Translations under genes and position numbers: made by a program
NCBI GenBank assembly: GCA_003339415.1
Contig: PDHQ01000690.1
Span: 901 to 11,149 of the forward strand
Source of the DNA: Ophiocordyceps camponoti-saundersi (nom. inval.)
Lineage: Eukaryota > Ascomycota > Sordariomycetes > Hypocreales > Ophiocordycipitaceae
Length of the DNA stretch: 10,249 nt
Reading direction: 5' to 3'
Shown here: positions 1 to 8,663 of the stretch, piece after piece
Layout: each line of letters starts with the position of its first letter
How positions within the stretch are numbered: the stretch's first letter is position 1
Notes under the pieces: generated by a model
What the model saw: only the letters and a program-made list of their open reading frames with translations
Database searches by the model: none
What the model was told of the DNA's origin: nothing

Positions 1-43
1 CGTTTGTCGTACCTGCACGCGCCAGCGCAGCAGACCTCCCCCG

Positions 44-64
44 CCCCCCCCCCCCCCCCCCCCC
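44..64. repeat. poly(C) tract, 21 bases
   Basis: An uninterrupted run of 21 C follows a C-rich lead-in (38-42). CpC is not a RIP target, so such a run can survive in mutated DNA. It may also be an assembly or sequencing artefact. In frame 3 it would read as prolines, continuous with the coding-like stretch that follows. Confidence 0.85.
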
Positions 65-905
65 TATAAAGAAAACTAGACCCGATAAGATATCTAAAGG
101 CAAATAGGTAGTAACCGAAATAGCGGTAAATTATAAAAGATATATCGAGCGCCGAGCGCAGTATAAGCTTTAGATATCGCTTTTAGAAAGGACTTTATCG
201 TAAGTTATCCGTGCTTACGCTCTTAGGAATAACTATAAGCTAGTCGTAAGATAGCGTTTATAGAAAAGTGGAAATATACTACGTTACGATAGTTAGCTAG
301 TTAGTAGCGAGAGGCTATAGTTTATATCGGCTAGTATTCCGTAGCTTAGGCGATACGAGATAAGAAGAGTAGGTTTCTTATTCGCCGAAGAGGCGGTTAG
401 CCTAATTATATAGGTAAGAGATATTTACGACGAAGATAGTTCGTAAATCGGTGCTAGGTAGTGCTATATCTATTAGATAAATGCTTAGGGTATAATTCCC
501 TATAAAGAGGCTCTAGCTCCGTCGTTCTTAAACGCTAACTTAGCGCCGCTATAATTCGCAAATTAGTTTTTAGATTAATAATATAAACGGTTATAATAAA
601 CTTACGGGCATAGGATTAGTTCTAGCGAGTAATAGTTCTAATAAAATCGACGGTACTAGCTAGAGACTATTTAAGACTATTAGTCGCCCTAGCTTAGTTA
701 GAATAAGCACGTTTTAGGGGTATAACCTAGTCTAGGCTTTACGGTAAAAATACTAATACCCTACGCCGGATTTAAACTAACTATCTAGCTTAAGAGAGAC
801 CGAGATCTCGAGACGCTCGACTACTACCGAAGGAGGGCTATTATTATAATTAACGCGGTTATAATAGATAATACCGTTAGGAGCGAAGGAGTGGTGTATT
901 CGCCG
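63..905 (+). pseudogene. Unrecognised decayed coding-like stretch
   Basis: Frame 3 can be followed from the C run (even from position 3) to about 905, with only TAA/TAG interruptions, first at 108. Stops are sparse until about 540 and dense around 561-700, so the second half is less convincing. The conceptual product starts Pro-rich and basic, then becomes mixed helical; I see no known domain, zinc finger or membrane segment. The frame runs into the left arm of the palindrome at 839. It could be the remnant of an older insertion, or untranslated or LTR sequence of the copia element downstream that happens to look open. No start codon can be chosen because ATG has been erased. Strand and reality are both uncertain. 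Confidence 0.22.
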
Positions 906-1115
906 CCGCGGGTTTATTAGATATACTAGCCTTTATTATTCTTACTACTAACGCGGTGATAATTATTAAGGACCGTGGCGGTAAATATCGACGATAACCG
1001 CGTTAATAATAAGAATAAGAAAGGCTAATATAACTAATAGACGCGCGGCGGCGAATATACTACTCCTTCGACCCCGACGGAGTTATCGGTTATAAACGCG
1101 TCGATAACGAGAGTA
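839..1115. repeat. Large imperfect palindrome, arms about 119 bp
   Basis: Bases pair about a centre at 977, so left plus right coordinate is 1954 all along, with no indel. The inner part of the arms (884-957 with 997-1070) matches at about 65 of 74 positions; examples are cgaaggag at 884-891 against ctccttcg at 1063-1070, and aacgcggt at 950-957 against accgcgtt at 997-1004. Outer parts (839-883 with 1071-1115) are weaker. The centre itself pairs poorly apart from accg/cggt at 972-975 and 979-982. Most arm differences are C/T or G/A transitions: the left arm keeps TGG and TGT where the right has the TA form, as expected if the arms were mutated independently. It could be a palindromic MITE-like element or an inverted duplication. 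No target-site duplication could be fixed. Confidence 0.8.
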
Positions 1116-1125
1116 AGAGAAGTGA

Positions 1126-1135
1126 TTTTTTTTTT
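1126..1135. repeat. poly(T) tract, 10 bases
   Basis: A run of ten T lies just beyond the right arm of the palindrome, before the copia Gag relic. It could be a residue of an insertion end or ordinary slippage; nothing further can be said. Confidence 0.7.
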
Positions 1136-1320
1136 ATCTCTATTTATACCTAAGGGCTGCCTTAGGCATTATATACGAAAGGATACGTACCTATTCGAAG
1201 TAATTCCGATAGATAGGAATAATAATACTAAGATTAAATAAAAGAATAATACGAATAATAAAGTTAGCGTTAAAATACTCGCGATATCTAATTAACGGGT
1301 TCCTCGATATATCTAAGTAC

Positions 1321-1965
1321 CGGGAGAAATCGTTATATTAAAGCGCGGAGACCTATGCCCGTATAACTTCGTACGAAGCGACGCCGATACCGGAACTATT
1401 AATAGCCCCTATAACGATCCCTATAAGCCCGGCTTTCGTATTACGCCGCGTACGACTAGTCTAAGATAGGCTAATTACGTATAAGAAGGTTATAGCTTTT
1501 AGTAAGGGATAGTAGAAGGATTAGAACTATTCGAGGCGACTGTACGATATCTGCACGTTAAAGCTAAGCTATTTATATCGTACCGCTAAAGGATTAGTAT
1601 AAGCGGAAGATTAGTACTACGCTATCTTTCCGGATATCCTTAAAGGGCCCGCGCAATCGTACTACCTCTATTATATAGGACCCGATAAGACTTAGGACAA
1701 GATCTAATCGATAGCCGATTCGTATCTTAATACGGGAAAGAATCGTGCGGAATACCGGACAAGATAGACCGGCATAAGGTCTACTATAGAATAAGGAAAA
1801 TTTCCTAAGAAATTAATACCCGAAATCCTCGAAGAACTTATCGGGAAGATATAACTTATATAGGATACCCTTAGCGAAGTAGCGGCTAAAGTTTACGCCG
1901 CGATAACGAGAGCGTGCTATAGCATAGCAGATAATACTCGTTACTCGTTAACTAAATATCCTCTT
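1321..1965 (+). pseudogene. gag: Copia Gag core (capsid-like), decayed
   Basis: Gag packages element RNA into virus-like particles in the cytoplasm. In frame 1 about 215 codons can be followed with roughly eleven TAA/TAG and no TGA. Recognisable signs are LKGPAQSYY near 1640, DSYLNTGKNRAEYRTR near 1719-1766, then a helical stretch (EILEELIGKI near 1825) followed by ITRACYSI near 1900. This order (core helices, YLNTG-like turn, long amphipathic helices, an ACY-containing helix) is typical of Gag from fungal copia elements. Upstream, frame 1 stays coherent to about 1261, but the start codon is lost. The 3' end fades into a T-rich block at 1972. The family assignment is from remembered similarity and is supported by the RNase H downstream in the same orientation. 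Confidence 0.6.
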
Positions 1966-1971
1966 ACGAAG

Positions 1972-2019
1972 TTTATTTTTTTTTTTATTTTTTTTATTCT
2001 TTTTTTCTATTTCTCGTAT
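1972..2019. repeat. T-rich homopolymer-like block
   Basis: Nearly pure T with scattered A and C separates the Gag core from the zinc-knuckle region. Across it the best frame changes from 1 to 3, so it probably contains an indel. It could be slippage in a polypyrimidine tract or the tail of a small insertion within gag. Confidence 0.6.
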
Positions 2020-2042
2020 AGGTATATATATTACGATATTAC

Positions 2043-2390
2043 TATAAATAAAGGGAATCGGTCGGGCGGATTCCCTAGTTACCGTATAAATTACCCTTAT
2101 AGAATTTTAGTATAGGGAAACTTAAGTAAGTTCGCTTTAACGAACGTCGCACGTTTCCTTATACGAAGAAGCGCTACTTTATCTACGAGAAGAAGATTAC
2201 TAGTCGATAAATCGTAAGGAAGACGAATTCGATACGTGCCTCCTCGAATATAAAGGACACGACGACGGTATTAATAAATCGTTATACGAAGAAGAGGGCG
2301 CTACCGAAGAAGCCGCGAAATTCGTCCTCTTAAGTGCTCTTTTATATCGATTTATAAGGTGGATATTTTCGCACGGCAGGCTATACGACG
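2043..2390 (+). pseudogene. gag: Copia Gag C-terminus: basic arm, broken zinc knuckle, acidic linker
   Basis: Frame 3 gives a basic stretch (FNERRTFPYTKKR, about 2136-2174) leading into a CCCH-type knuckle of the form C-x2-C-x4-C-W-S-x2-H used by fungal copia Gag to bind RNA. Here it reads Y-F-I-Y (2175-2186), then in frame 2 D-Y-stop-S-I-N-R (2195-2215). The Cys to Tyr changes and the stop at the Trp position are exactly what TpG-to-TpA mutation gives. Only 11 bases, not 12, separate the second and third metal positions, a one-base loss that explains the switch from frame 3 to 2. The final His is Arg. Frame 2 is then stop-free from 2204 to 2488 and acidic (LLEYKGHDDG near 2240), like the linker between knuckle and protease. 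The last part (to 2390) has no clear match. Confidence 0.5.
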
Positions 2391-2394
2391 GGGT

Positions 2395-2702
2395 AGTTAA
2401 GTCTTCGTCGCCGATGCCTATCGTAGGGAGTATTATAGATAGCTTTACGATATTATCGCCCGCGAACTTCTCGATTATCGGCAAGGATTAGAGGCGCTTA
2501 TAGAATTTAACTACGGATAAGTTTGCCTTAAGGGTAATAGTATTACCTTAAAATAGAAGGGACGGGCATAGGTATTATAGATTATTAGCCTAGCTAAGTA
2601 GGACGCGCCGCAGGCATACTTTCCGTAACGCGAGCGAGACGCGTAGATCCTATCTATTTGCTAGCCCGAAGTAGGGATAACCTCTCAGCCGCTGCCCGAG
2701 TC
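2395..2702 (+). pseudogene. pol: Copia reverse transcriptase C-terminal part, decayed
   Basis: In frame 1 a stretch beginning VFVADAYRREYYR (2395) and containing GNSITLK (about 2533) ends in a segment holding LSICxPEV (about 2652-2675). In intact fungal copia Pol, the part of RT after the YxDD motif reads in this order: a Leu-Ala-Asp-Asp stretch with following helix, a small beta hairpin with I-T-L, and an A-x-I-x-x-x-CQPE motif before the linker to RNase H. The catalytic YxDD itself is absent, having been lost in the internal deletion near 2390 or mutated beyond recognition. Trp and Gln positions are TAG/TAA. At about 2700 the match continues in frame 2, so there is a further indel in the A/G-rich bases 2707-2720. 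Confidence 0.5.
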
Positions 2703-3335
2703 TAGACCCCGAAAAAGGAGGACTCGACGCCTTAAATAACCGCATACGATAGCATATAGGGAAGTCCGATCGAATACTAGGCTCTATTCCTCTCGACCCC
2801 CTTTATACGAAGCTCTAGATATTTAGCGAGGGCTAGTTTGCGGATAATAAGGACCTATACTAGTAGATAGGATTCGTCGTCGTTCTAGGTAAAGAGATAG
2901 CTTATACGGAGACCGAAGTCTCTATCTACGGTAATATTAGGCTCTAGTCCTCGGGGAAGTATAAGATAGTAATAGGAAGCGTGCCTGCGGGCGAACTATA
3001 CGATATCGTACGAGTAGTCGATAGTAGTATCGCCCTTAACGCCGCGGTTAAGAAGATCGTAAGAAGCTTATAGCTGCTAGAGTCCGTTTAGAGCCTTATA
3101 CGGAGTAATAATCGCTCTAGCTACCTTATTAACCTAGGTAGTATAAGATAGAAGAGGCTTATAATTAATATAATAGGCTTATATAAATTATACGAAAGGA
3201 AGAAAATTGCCGCGATATTCTAGATCGATAGGAAAAAAATAATCTAACTAAGGCTATAACGAAGAAGGGTCGTAATAACGCTCTCGGATAACTAATTAAG
3301 ATAAATAAGATAACGGTTAAGATAGAAGTAGTTGC
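2703..3335 (+). pseudogene. pol: Copia RNase H domain, decayed
   Basis: This is the best family match in the window. RNase H removes the RNA strand during reverse transcription. Frame 2 gives LDALNNRI (about 2726), SIPLDPLYTKL (2783), then FADNKDL at 2837 and IGFVVVLG, matching the conserved FANNKDLSSQIGYVIVL of fungal copia RNase H. Further on GSVPAGELYDIVR (2975-3015) matches RSVLASELY, and INLGSIR-stop-KRLIINIIGLYKLYERK (about 3130-3205) matches KLGTT.EKRLMIDIM.LR.SYERR. After an A run at 3233-3239 the match resumes in frame 1 with KAITKKGRNNAL (3250) and KINKITVKIEV (3298-3330), the usual C-terminus. The first catalytic Asp region (FTDxSFAN) reads FSEGxFAD. Substitutions fit RIP (Met to Ile, Cys to Tyr, Gln or Trp to stop). 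Confidence 0.8.
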
Positions 3336-3493
3336 CGAAGTAATCCCGCCGCGGGCGCCTATAAAAGTAATTTCTACGGATTAAATATTAGCGCCGCCTC
3401 CTGCCCTTACTAGTTATCCGATAACGTAGTCGGCGACGTAGGCGCCGGCGTGCGATAATAGCGGCGTACCCGAGGAGGGGCGAGAAGCTTATC

Positions 3494-3494
<1 letters not shown>

Positions 3495-3534
<40 letters not shown>
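3495..3534. repeat. (TTA)13 microsatellite
   Basis: Forty bases of perfect TTA repeat. Each unit contains the RIP product TpA, so the ancestor may have been (TCA)n/(ATC)n with every CpA converted. That is an inference; the present sequence only shows TTA. Confidence 0.9.
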
Positions 3535-3660
3535 CCTCCTTATACTTACCGTCGTTATCCTCCTCTTTATTATTATCTTCTTCGTCTTCGTTATTTTCGT
3601 TATTATTTATATCTTCGTCGTTATCCTCGTCTTCGTCTATATTATTATCGTCGTCGTCCT
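3535..3660. repeat. Pyrimidine-rich trinucleotide tract
   Basis: An interrupted mixture of TCG, TTC, CTT, TAT and TCC triplets continues the microsatellite, ending in (TCG)3. Read on the minus strand in one phase it would give an almost pure Asp/Glu/Asn run. On the plus strand it gives Ile/Val/Leu/Phe or Arg/Tyr/Pro runs depending on frame. The tract is stop-free in plus frame 2 simply because of its composition, so it is not evidence for a gene by itself. Confidence 0.8.
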
Positions 3661-3661
3661 A

Positions 3662-4129
3662 GGTGCGATAATAATCGCACGCGCTCCCGCGGGAGTCCTA
3701 AATATACGACGCGCACGCGCCCCTTTAGTAGCCGCGCACGCGCCGGCAGCTAAAGAAGGGAATACTCCCTCGCCGGAGGCACCGATAACTATAAGGCCCC
3801 TAGGTAGGGAACCGACCGGTAGCTTAGATAATAATCGCCCGGTAGTAAGACGGACGACGGACTACCTTAGCGATAAGCTCGACGGGGGTCTCGCCCGGGC
3901 GTAAGCGAAGAGTAATATCGTATAATATCCTAGAAAAGTAAAGACGTTCCTTATCCTACCGTATAATTAGCAGATATTTACTAAAGTATACCGTACGAAG
4001 GAGATATATATAGAGATAGTAGCCTAAAGAAATTTAGCCCTAACTTCGTTATCTAAGCTAAGAGTAATAGTAACGAGCTTATTAGAGAGGGGTAAGCGAC
4101 CGAGTATAGTAGCGATAGATATTTTTTTT
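3662..4129 (+). pseudogene. Short unrecognised decayed frame
   Basis: Frame 2 is stop-free from 3425 through the repeats to the TAA at 3902, and then continues with few interruptions to about 4129. The stop-free part after the repeat is Ala/Pro/Arg-rich (from 3662), then passes RTTDYLSDKLDGG (about 3851-3889) and, beyond the TAA, a helical basic stretch with VAQRNLALTSLSKLR, whose Gln is a TAA, and LLERGKRPS (about 4022-4110). Many codons start with a purine and the stops are at plausible Gln positions. No ATG and no recognised domain. It could be the N-terminal part of a protein of another element, or sequence just downstream of the copia relic. It ends at the T9C8 tract. Confidence 0.3.
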
Positions 4130-4138
4130 TCCCCCCCC
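4122..4138. repeat. T9C8 homopolymer junction
   Basis: Nine T are followed directly by eight C. It sits at the end of one coding-like stretch and just before a block of TCG and TAC/TAG triplets. It could be a junction between nested insertions or a replication-slippage site. Confidence 0.75.
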
Positions 4139-4140
4139 TT

Positions 4141-4260
4141 ATCGTCGTCGTCGTTCTACTTTTACTTATCTTTATTCTTCGTGCGATGAAACTACTACCG
4201 CTAATAGTACTAATACTAATAATAATAGTAATAGTAGTATTTCGAGGTTACTACTACTTC
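4141..4260. repeat. Trinucleotide-rich block
   Basis: It starts with (TCG)4 at about 4142-4154, then a CT-rich stretch, then an imperfect run of ACT, AAT and AGT triplets between about 4190 and 4245. No gene is visible. RIP of CAN triplets would produce such TA-containing runs. Confidence 0.55.
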
Positions 4261-4322
4261 TACGGAGGATAAAAAGGGAAGAAATTTTCTCTTATACGGA
4301 AGAGAGAGGAGGGTAACCTTCC

Positions 4323-4332
4323 TACTATATAA
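4323..4332 (+). promoter_or_regulatory. Possible TATA-like element
   Basis: Sequence ctatataagc stands upstream of a GC-richer stretch with several residual CpA/TpG (gcctgcaagctgcgaac). This arrangement recalls the TATA region of an LTR. TA-rich hexamers are very frequent in RIP-mutated DNA, and no matching LTR copy was found, so the call is weak. Confidence 0.12.
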
Positions 4333-4410
4333 GCCTGCAAGCTGCGAACGACGACTTACGAGTTACTACCGCCCGGTAGGATAACTCTATCCTAGGTACC
4401 GGTAGGCATA

Positions 4411-4424
4411 ATATCTATAGATAT
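4411..4424. repeat. 14-bp perfect palindrome
   Basis: The sequence atatctatagatat is its own reverse complement. It lies at the start of the long coding-like region. Such short palindromes of TA-rich DNA arise easily by chance here. Confidence 0.5.
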
Positions 4425-6650
4425 TTTTTCGGGTCTATAAGAGGGAATATTAGGATAATAGAATAGGTATAAAGGCCCCGGTAATTAGGTCTAAGGTAGT
4501 ATACGCTAGCTTATCTAGTAACTATTAAATTACTAGAAAAGATCTAATAGTAGCGTAAGTAAAAGTAGGGAAGTTTAAAGTAGCATCGTATACTACGCGA
4601 ACCCTACGATCTAAAAGGGAAGGAAGCCTTTTATTACTTAATTTATTCCTTAGAGATTCGACTTTTCTATTATTTTTAAGCTATCTAATTATCTTCCGAG
4701 CTTATTAATAAGAGCGTAAGGAAGATATATATTTTCGCTATTATTATTAATTACGCGGTATTCGGGTAGGGTAGGTATTCTAAAGATTTAGGTAGTAAGT
4801 ATAAGGAGCGACGAGATATTCTAGGCTTCTAAGCTAAGAGAGATATCGGACTTATAATCGTAATAGATAGAATATAAAATATATATAAATAGGTTTAGAT
4901 ATATACGGCGAAGGGTCGCGGGAGGTATATAGCTGCGTTATACGCCGTTATTAGGGAAAACGAATAAGTGTAAGGAATAATAGTTAACTTCTTCTAAGTA
5001 TAGTAGCTATAGAATTCGGGATAGTAAGATATATACCGAGGTATATTAGCGCTAGGATAGCTAAATAGCTAAGAGGAAGTTTTCGAATTTTTTAGGCGTA
5101 TATTAAATAGTCTAGCTATTTTTTAGGGTTTGCTTCTTAAGGGACGGATATAGTAAAGAAGGCAGTATTAGGATAGCGGGTATAATATAAGGTAAAAACC
5201 CGAGTTTTAGAAACGACTTAAGGAGAAAAATCCGATTATAAAAAATAATCGATTTATTATATATATATTATTATATAGCTTAGGATAGTAAGTAAAAGAC
5301 TAAGTAGGATTTTAGTATCCCGAAGGCTTTATCGAATAGTCTATTTAGTCTCCGGCCTTCTCTTATATATTTTAGTAGGAGGGAACTATTTTAAGTATCG
5401 GTTTGCGTAGAGGATTAATAGGGCTAGTAAGTAGTTTATTATATAAAGGTATAAGGTTTAAGCAAAGCTATAATTCCGTTTAGTAAAGTTTTAGCTATAA
5501 GTTATATCTTAGACTTAAATTACGATTAGCGACTTATAAATAAATATAGGGATAAGCTTAAGGGCTAAATACTTTATTTACTTATTTCGTCTATAAAGGA
5601 AAACTAGGTTATACTATCTACTCGGATAGTAGCCGCTATCTTTATATAGCCGCTATTATAACTTTAGTCCGTAGAGGCCTTCGGAACTCTAAAAGTCATT
5701 TTCGACTATTTAATAATATACGTATAACCCTTAAAAAGATATTTTTATCTCTTCCTAGCGCTACTATTCTCTAGCAAATCGGTAGTAGCTACTAGTTTAC
5801 ACGGCCTTCTTCGTAGACGGTAAAAGCTTATGCGGAAAATACTATAAGAGACGTTAGTATCCTACGTTTCGAGTTCTATATTATATAATTAATAATCTAT
5901 ATAAAGGTTATAAACTAGACTATATATAGTAAGGTTAACGGGAGCAAAGAGTATTAAAATTTATATTATAGGATATATATATATAAACGCGAGCAGTATA
6001 TTATAAGTTAAGGCTAACTTTATATTTTATAATACGTTATAGCTTAGCTCGTAATAGTACGATATAAGGTTATTAAGTTAGATATAACGTTCTTTTATCG
6101 GTTATCTTCGGATTCTTAGAGGCCTATATAGTATTAAATTTCTATATAATATTTTACGTTTATAACTAACCGTAGTTAAGCTATAAAATTATAAGTCTTT
6201 TATACTTCGTATATAAAATATATAATTCCTACTTCTTCTACGATATATTAGAACTATATATTACCTTCTAGCGCTAATATTCTCTTTTAACTATCCTATT
6301 TTCCCTTATACTTACTTCGGCGCTTAGACTATCGAAAACGGTTTATAGATATCGCTCGGGGCTATAGCGCTATACGGTAAGTAAAGCTTTATACCTAGTA
6401 TATAGATAATCTCTAAGGGGAAAAGTATATTTAGTACGGCGCAGGTGCTTACGCGGAGAGGTAGACTTAAGTAAGCAAAGCTCGATAAGCGTACGGAAGT
6501 TAATATATTTATATTCTAAAAACCGGAATATTAATAAGGTAGAAAAAAATATAATAGTATAAAATACTAATAAGGTAAGGTAATTAGTATTACTAATTTT
6601 CTTTATTATTTTACCGACCGATATTATATTATCTATATATTTTTTTAGGG
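4422..6650 (+). pseudogene. AT-rich decayed coding-like region, product unknown
   Basis: Frame 3 looks protein-like from about 4480 to 5780, for example LREPYDLKGKEAFYYL (about 4593) and GRGRYIAALYAVIREN (about 4917). From about 5780 to 6650 frame 2 has clearly fewer stops than frame 3, so one indel near 5780 is likely. All stops read are TAA/TAG. The second part is hydrophobic and Tyr-rich (His and Cys become Tyr under RIP). At 6050-6064 an Arg in ARNSTI is followed by RYNV; this vaguely recalls the first catalytic Arg region of fungal DUF3435 tyrosine recombinases, but too weakly to assign. Both frames are ambiguous in places, and part of the stretch may be noncoding. It could belong with the relic that follows, or be a separate insertion. 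Confidence 0.28.
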
Positions 6651-8385
6651 GGAACTAATTAGGAAATAAAAACTAGAGTATTCGTAATACGAAGTAAACT
6701 AATAAATATCGCGGATCTATCTTCTTTTCCGAGACCGCGAAATAGCCTTAGTTAGTATTAAAATACGGTATACCCGGAGCGGCGGTAATAGTAAAAGTAA
6801 GTATAATAATAGTATTTAGTTCCTAGCGGAAGCTAGCGTTTTAAATTATAAATAATATATATCGGTAGTATTCGTAGATATCGGTTAACTATATTAAGTA
6901 AGGGAGGAGAAGGTCTACGAAGCCTTATTCGAGAAAAGGAGGGATAGCGGAGAAAGGGAGGGTAAGGCCGAATTAAAAAGAATAGACGGGTAAGCCTTAT
7001 ATATTCGTAGGGATAGAGATAGCCTACTAGGCCCCGAGGGCTAACCGCCTTAAGGAACCGAGCGGCGTAAGGGCGATATAAATAGGAGCGATACGATCTA
7101 GTTAGAAGCGGCGGATATAGCTAATAGAGAGGCGACCGTTAAGAGAGCCCGGTATCTAATTTATTAACTTTTCTATTATAGCGGCGGTAAGTAGGTAGAC
7201 CTAATCCTTATAATTAACGTTTACCTTATTTATATAGCGGATAAGTATACGTAGTATAGGATATTAAATAGCGTACTTAGACGAGAGCGTCGGGCTAGCG
7301 GTATCGGTAAGATTATAATATACTTATATAACGTTCTTAGCATAGCTAGTAGACTATTCGTACGGGAGTAGGGAAGGAGTAGTATAGGCGTATTAGCAGA
7401 GTTTCTTAAGCGACCTTTTTATTATATTAGGAGTATAGCGTAGAGGATAAGGGAGGGGGTTATATAATAGTAAACTAACGCGGCGGAAAAGGGATTAGAG
7501 GACTATTCCTATATCTTAAGAGCAGATATAGTATCCTATAAAGGGATAGCGGAACTTCTATCGGTCGCGTTGTCGAAAACTATAAGCGCTAAAGTATTAA
7601 CTTATTACCGGAATTAGTAGGAGACGAAGGCTTTTATCTACGGGATCTAAGAATATTAAAAGATATAGCCTAGGAAATATCTTACGTATTCTACCTAGGT
7701 AATGCCGGGGCTATTAAAAAACGTAGCCTAAGAATAGGTATACCTCTTAATAGTAAGGATAGGGTTATAATAATAGCCGATTAAGGGAATATATAAGAGA
7801 ACCGGCTATCGAAGTATAATAAGAGGCTAGGAGCGGGTTCCTATATTAAATAGGGGATTACTAAAGTTAAGTACGTTACGCGAGATTAATAGCTAGGCGT
7901 ATTTTTATATATTAGCTATAGTATTAAGACGCTTGAAAAAAGAGGGCGGGAGAAGGTTAGGTTCGCCGGTAAAGTAATACTTACCTAGACGATCGAAGAG
8001 GGCTATAGCTTCGCGGTCGGCGAGACTAGAGTCGTTATTAAGAGCGGGGCCGGGAGGCGAGGCTAAGCGTTACGCGACGGCGTCGGTAGCGTAATAGAAA
8101 ACTATAGCGAAGTAACCGAGGATACCGGGGAAACTAGAGGGTTCGAACTTATATAAGAGGCAGAGATATTCGCGCGGGTTACGGAGAAAGAAGACGATAA
8201 GCTATAGGAGCGGGTCGAAGAGAACGAAGAAGTCGTAGCGTTACTTAAAGATTTCTAAGACTTATATAGTTATAACCTACTTTATACGGAAGGTGAACGA
8301 GGAGTCGCGGATAGCTAAGTAGATATATTAGCGCTTATAGAGAAACGGGTAAATCGAGTCGGGGTCCTAAGCGCTATTAGTAGGA

Positions 8386-8392
8386 GGGGGGG
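8386..8392. repeat. G7 run
   Basis: Seven G in a row, upstream of the main G-tract cluster and in the same decayed frame, where it contributes glycine codons. Confidence 0.7.
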
Positions 8393-8663
8393 TAATAGCT
8401 TCTACGAGGCTACGCTACTTCGTTATATAAGGTTCCGCCTTAACCGATAGGAGTATAAGAGCTGCTATAAGAAGGCTCGTTATCGTTAAGAGATGACCGG
8501 GTTTCGTAGTAGGGGAACGGCCGGTAGTAAAAGAGCCGTGGAAAGGGCCGAAGAAAAGTAGGTATTTTTCCGCCGCGGCGTTATAATATAAATTATCGGA
8601 AAGGTTATAGTTGCGAACACTCTCGTTATAATGTATAATATAATAGCGTTTTTCGAGGAACGA

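Larger units (their letters stand above)
1261..3335 (+). mobile_element. Ty1/copia retrotransposon relic, internally deleted and RIP-mutated
   Basis: Domains lie in copia order on one strand: Gag core (about 1321-1965), zinc knuckle (about 2172-2216), acidic linker (to about 2390), RT C-terminal part (about 2395-2702) and RNase H (about 2703-3335). Intact fungal copia polyproteins are about 1,300-1,700 codons; this relic spans about 690. Protease, the integrase HHCC and DDE core and the RT YxDD region are not seen, and the gap falls near 2390, where linker-like sequence meets RT-like sequence. At least four frame changes are visible (between Gag and knuckle, inside the knuckle, near 2700, and at 3233-3239). 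No long terminal repeats could be matched between the two sides, and no primer-binding site or TG...CA ends remain, since RIP destroys both. The element cannot make functional protein. Confidence 0.75.

Noticed and set aside
1..64. Possible boundary between normal and RIP-mutated DNA at the C run
   Set aside because: The CpA sites left of the run are mostly GpCpA, the context that also survives elsewhere in the window. Only one CCA and one TGT differ, too few to call a boundary.
2340..2400. RT catalytic motif in frame 1 (a KVDIF stretch near 2357)
   Set aside because: It lacks the double Asp and correct surroundings, and frame 2 reads better up to about 2390. Treated as chance.
2200..2484. 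A 94-codon ATG-initiated open frame on the minus strand
   Set aside because: It is antisense to the stop-free acidic linker and RT region of the copia relic, which has family support on the plus strand. It is Ser/Pro/Leu-rich without any motif, as expected for a shadow frame.
64..4420. Long terminal repeats flanking the copia relic
   Set aside because: I compared the stretches before 1261 and after 3335 by eye and found no convincing direct repeat. RIP divergence may hide one, but I cannot support it.
6560..6600. Short inverted repeat around aattagtattactaatt
   Set aside because: Only a few base pairs long and made of TA-rich triplets, so it is easily explained by composition.
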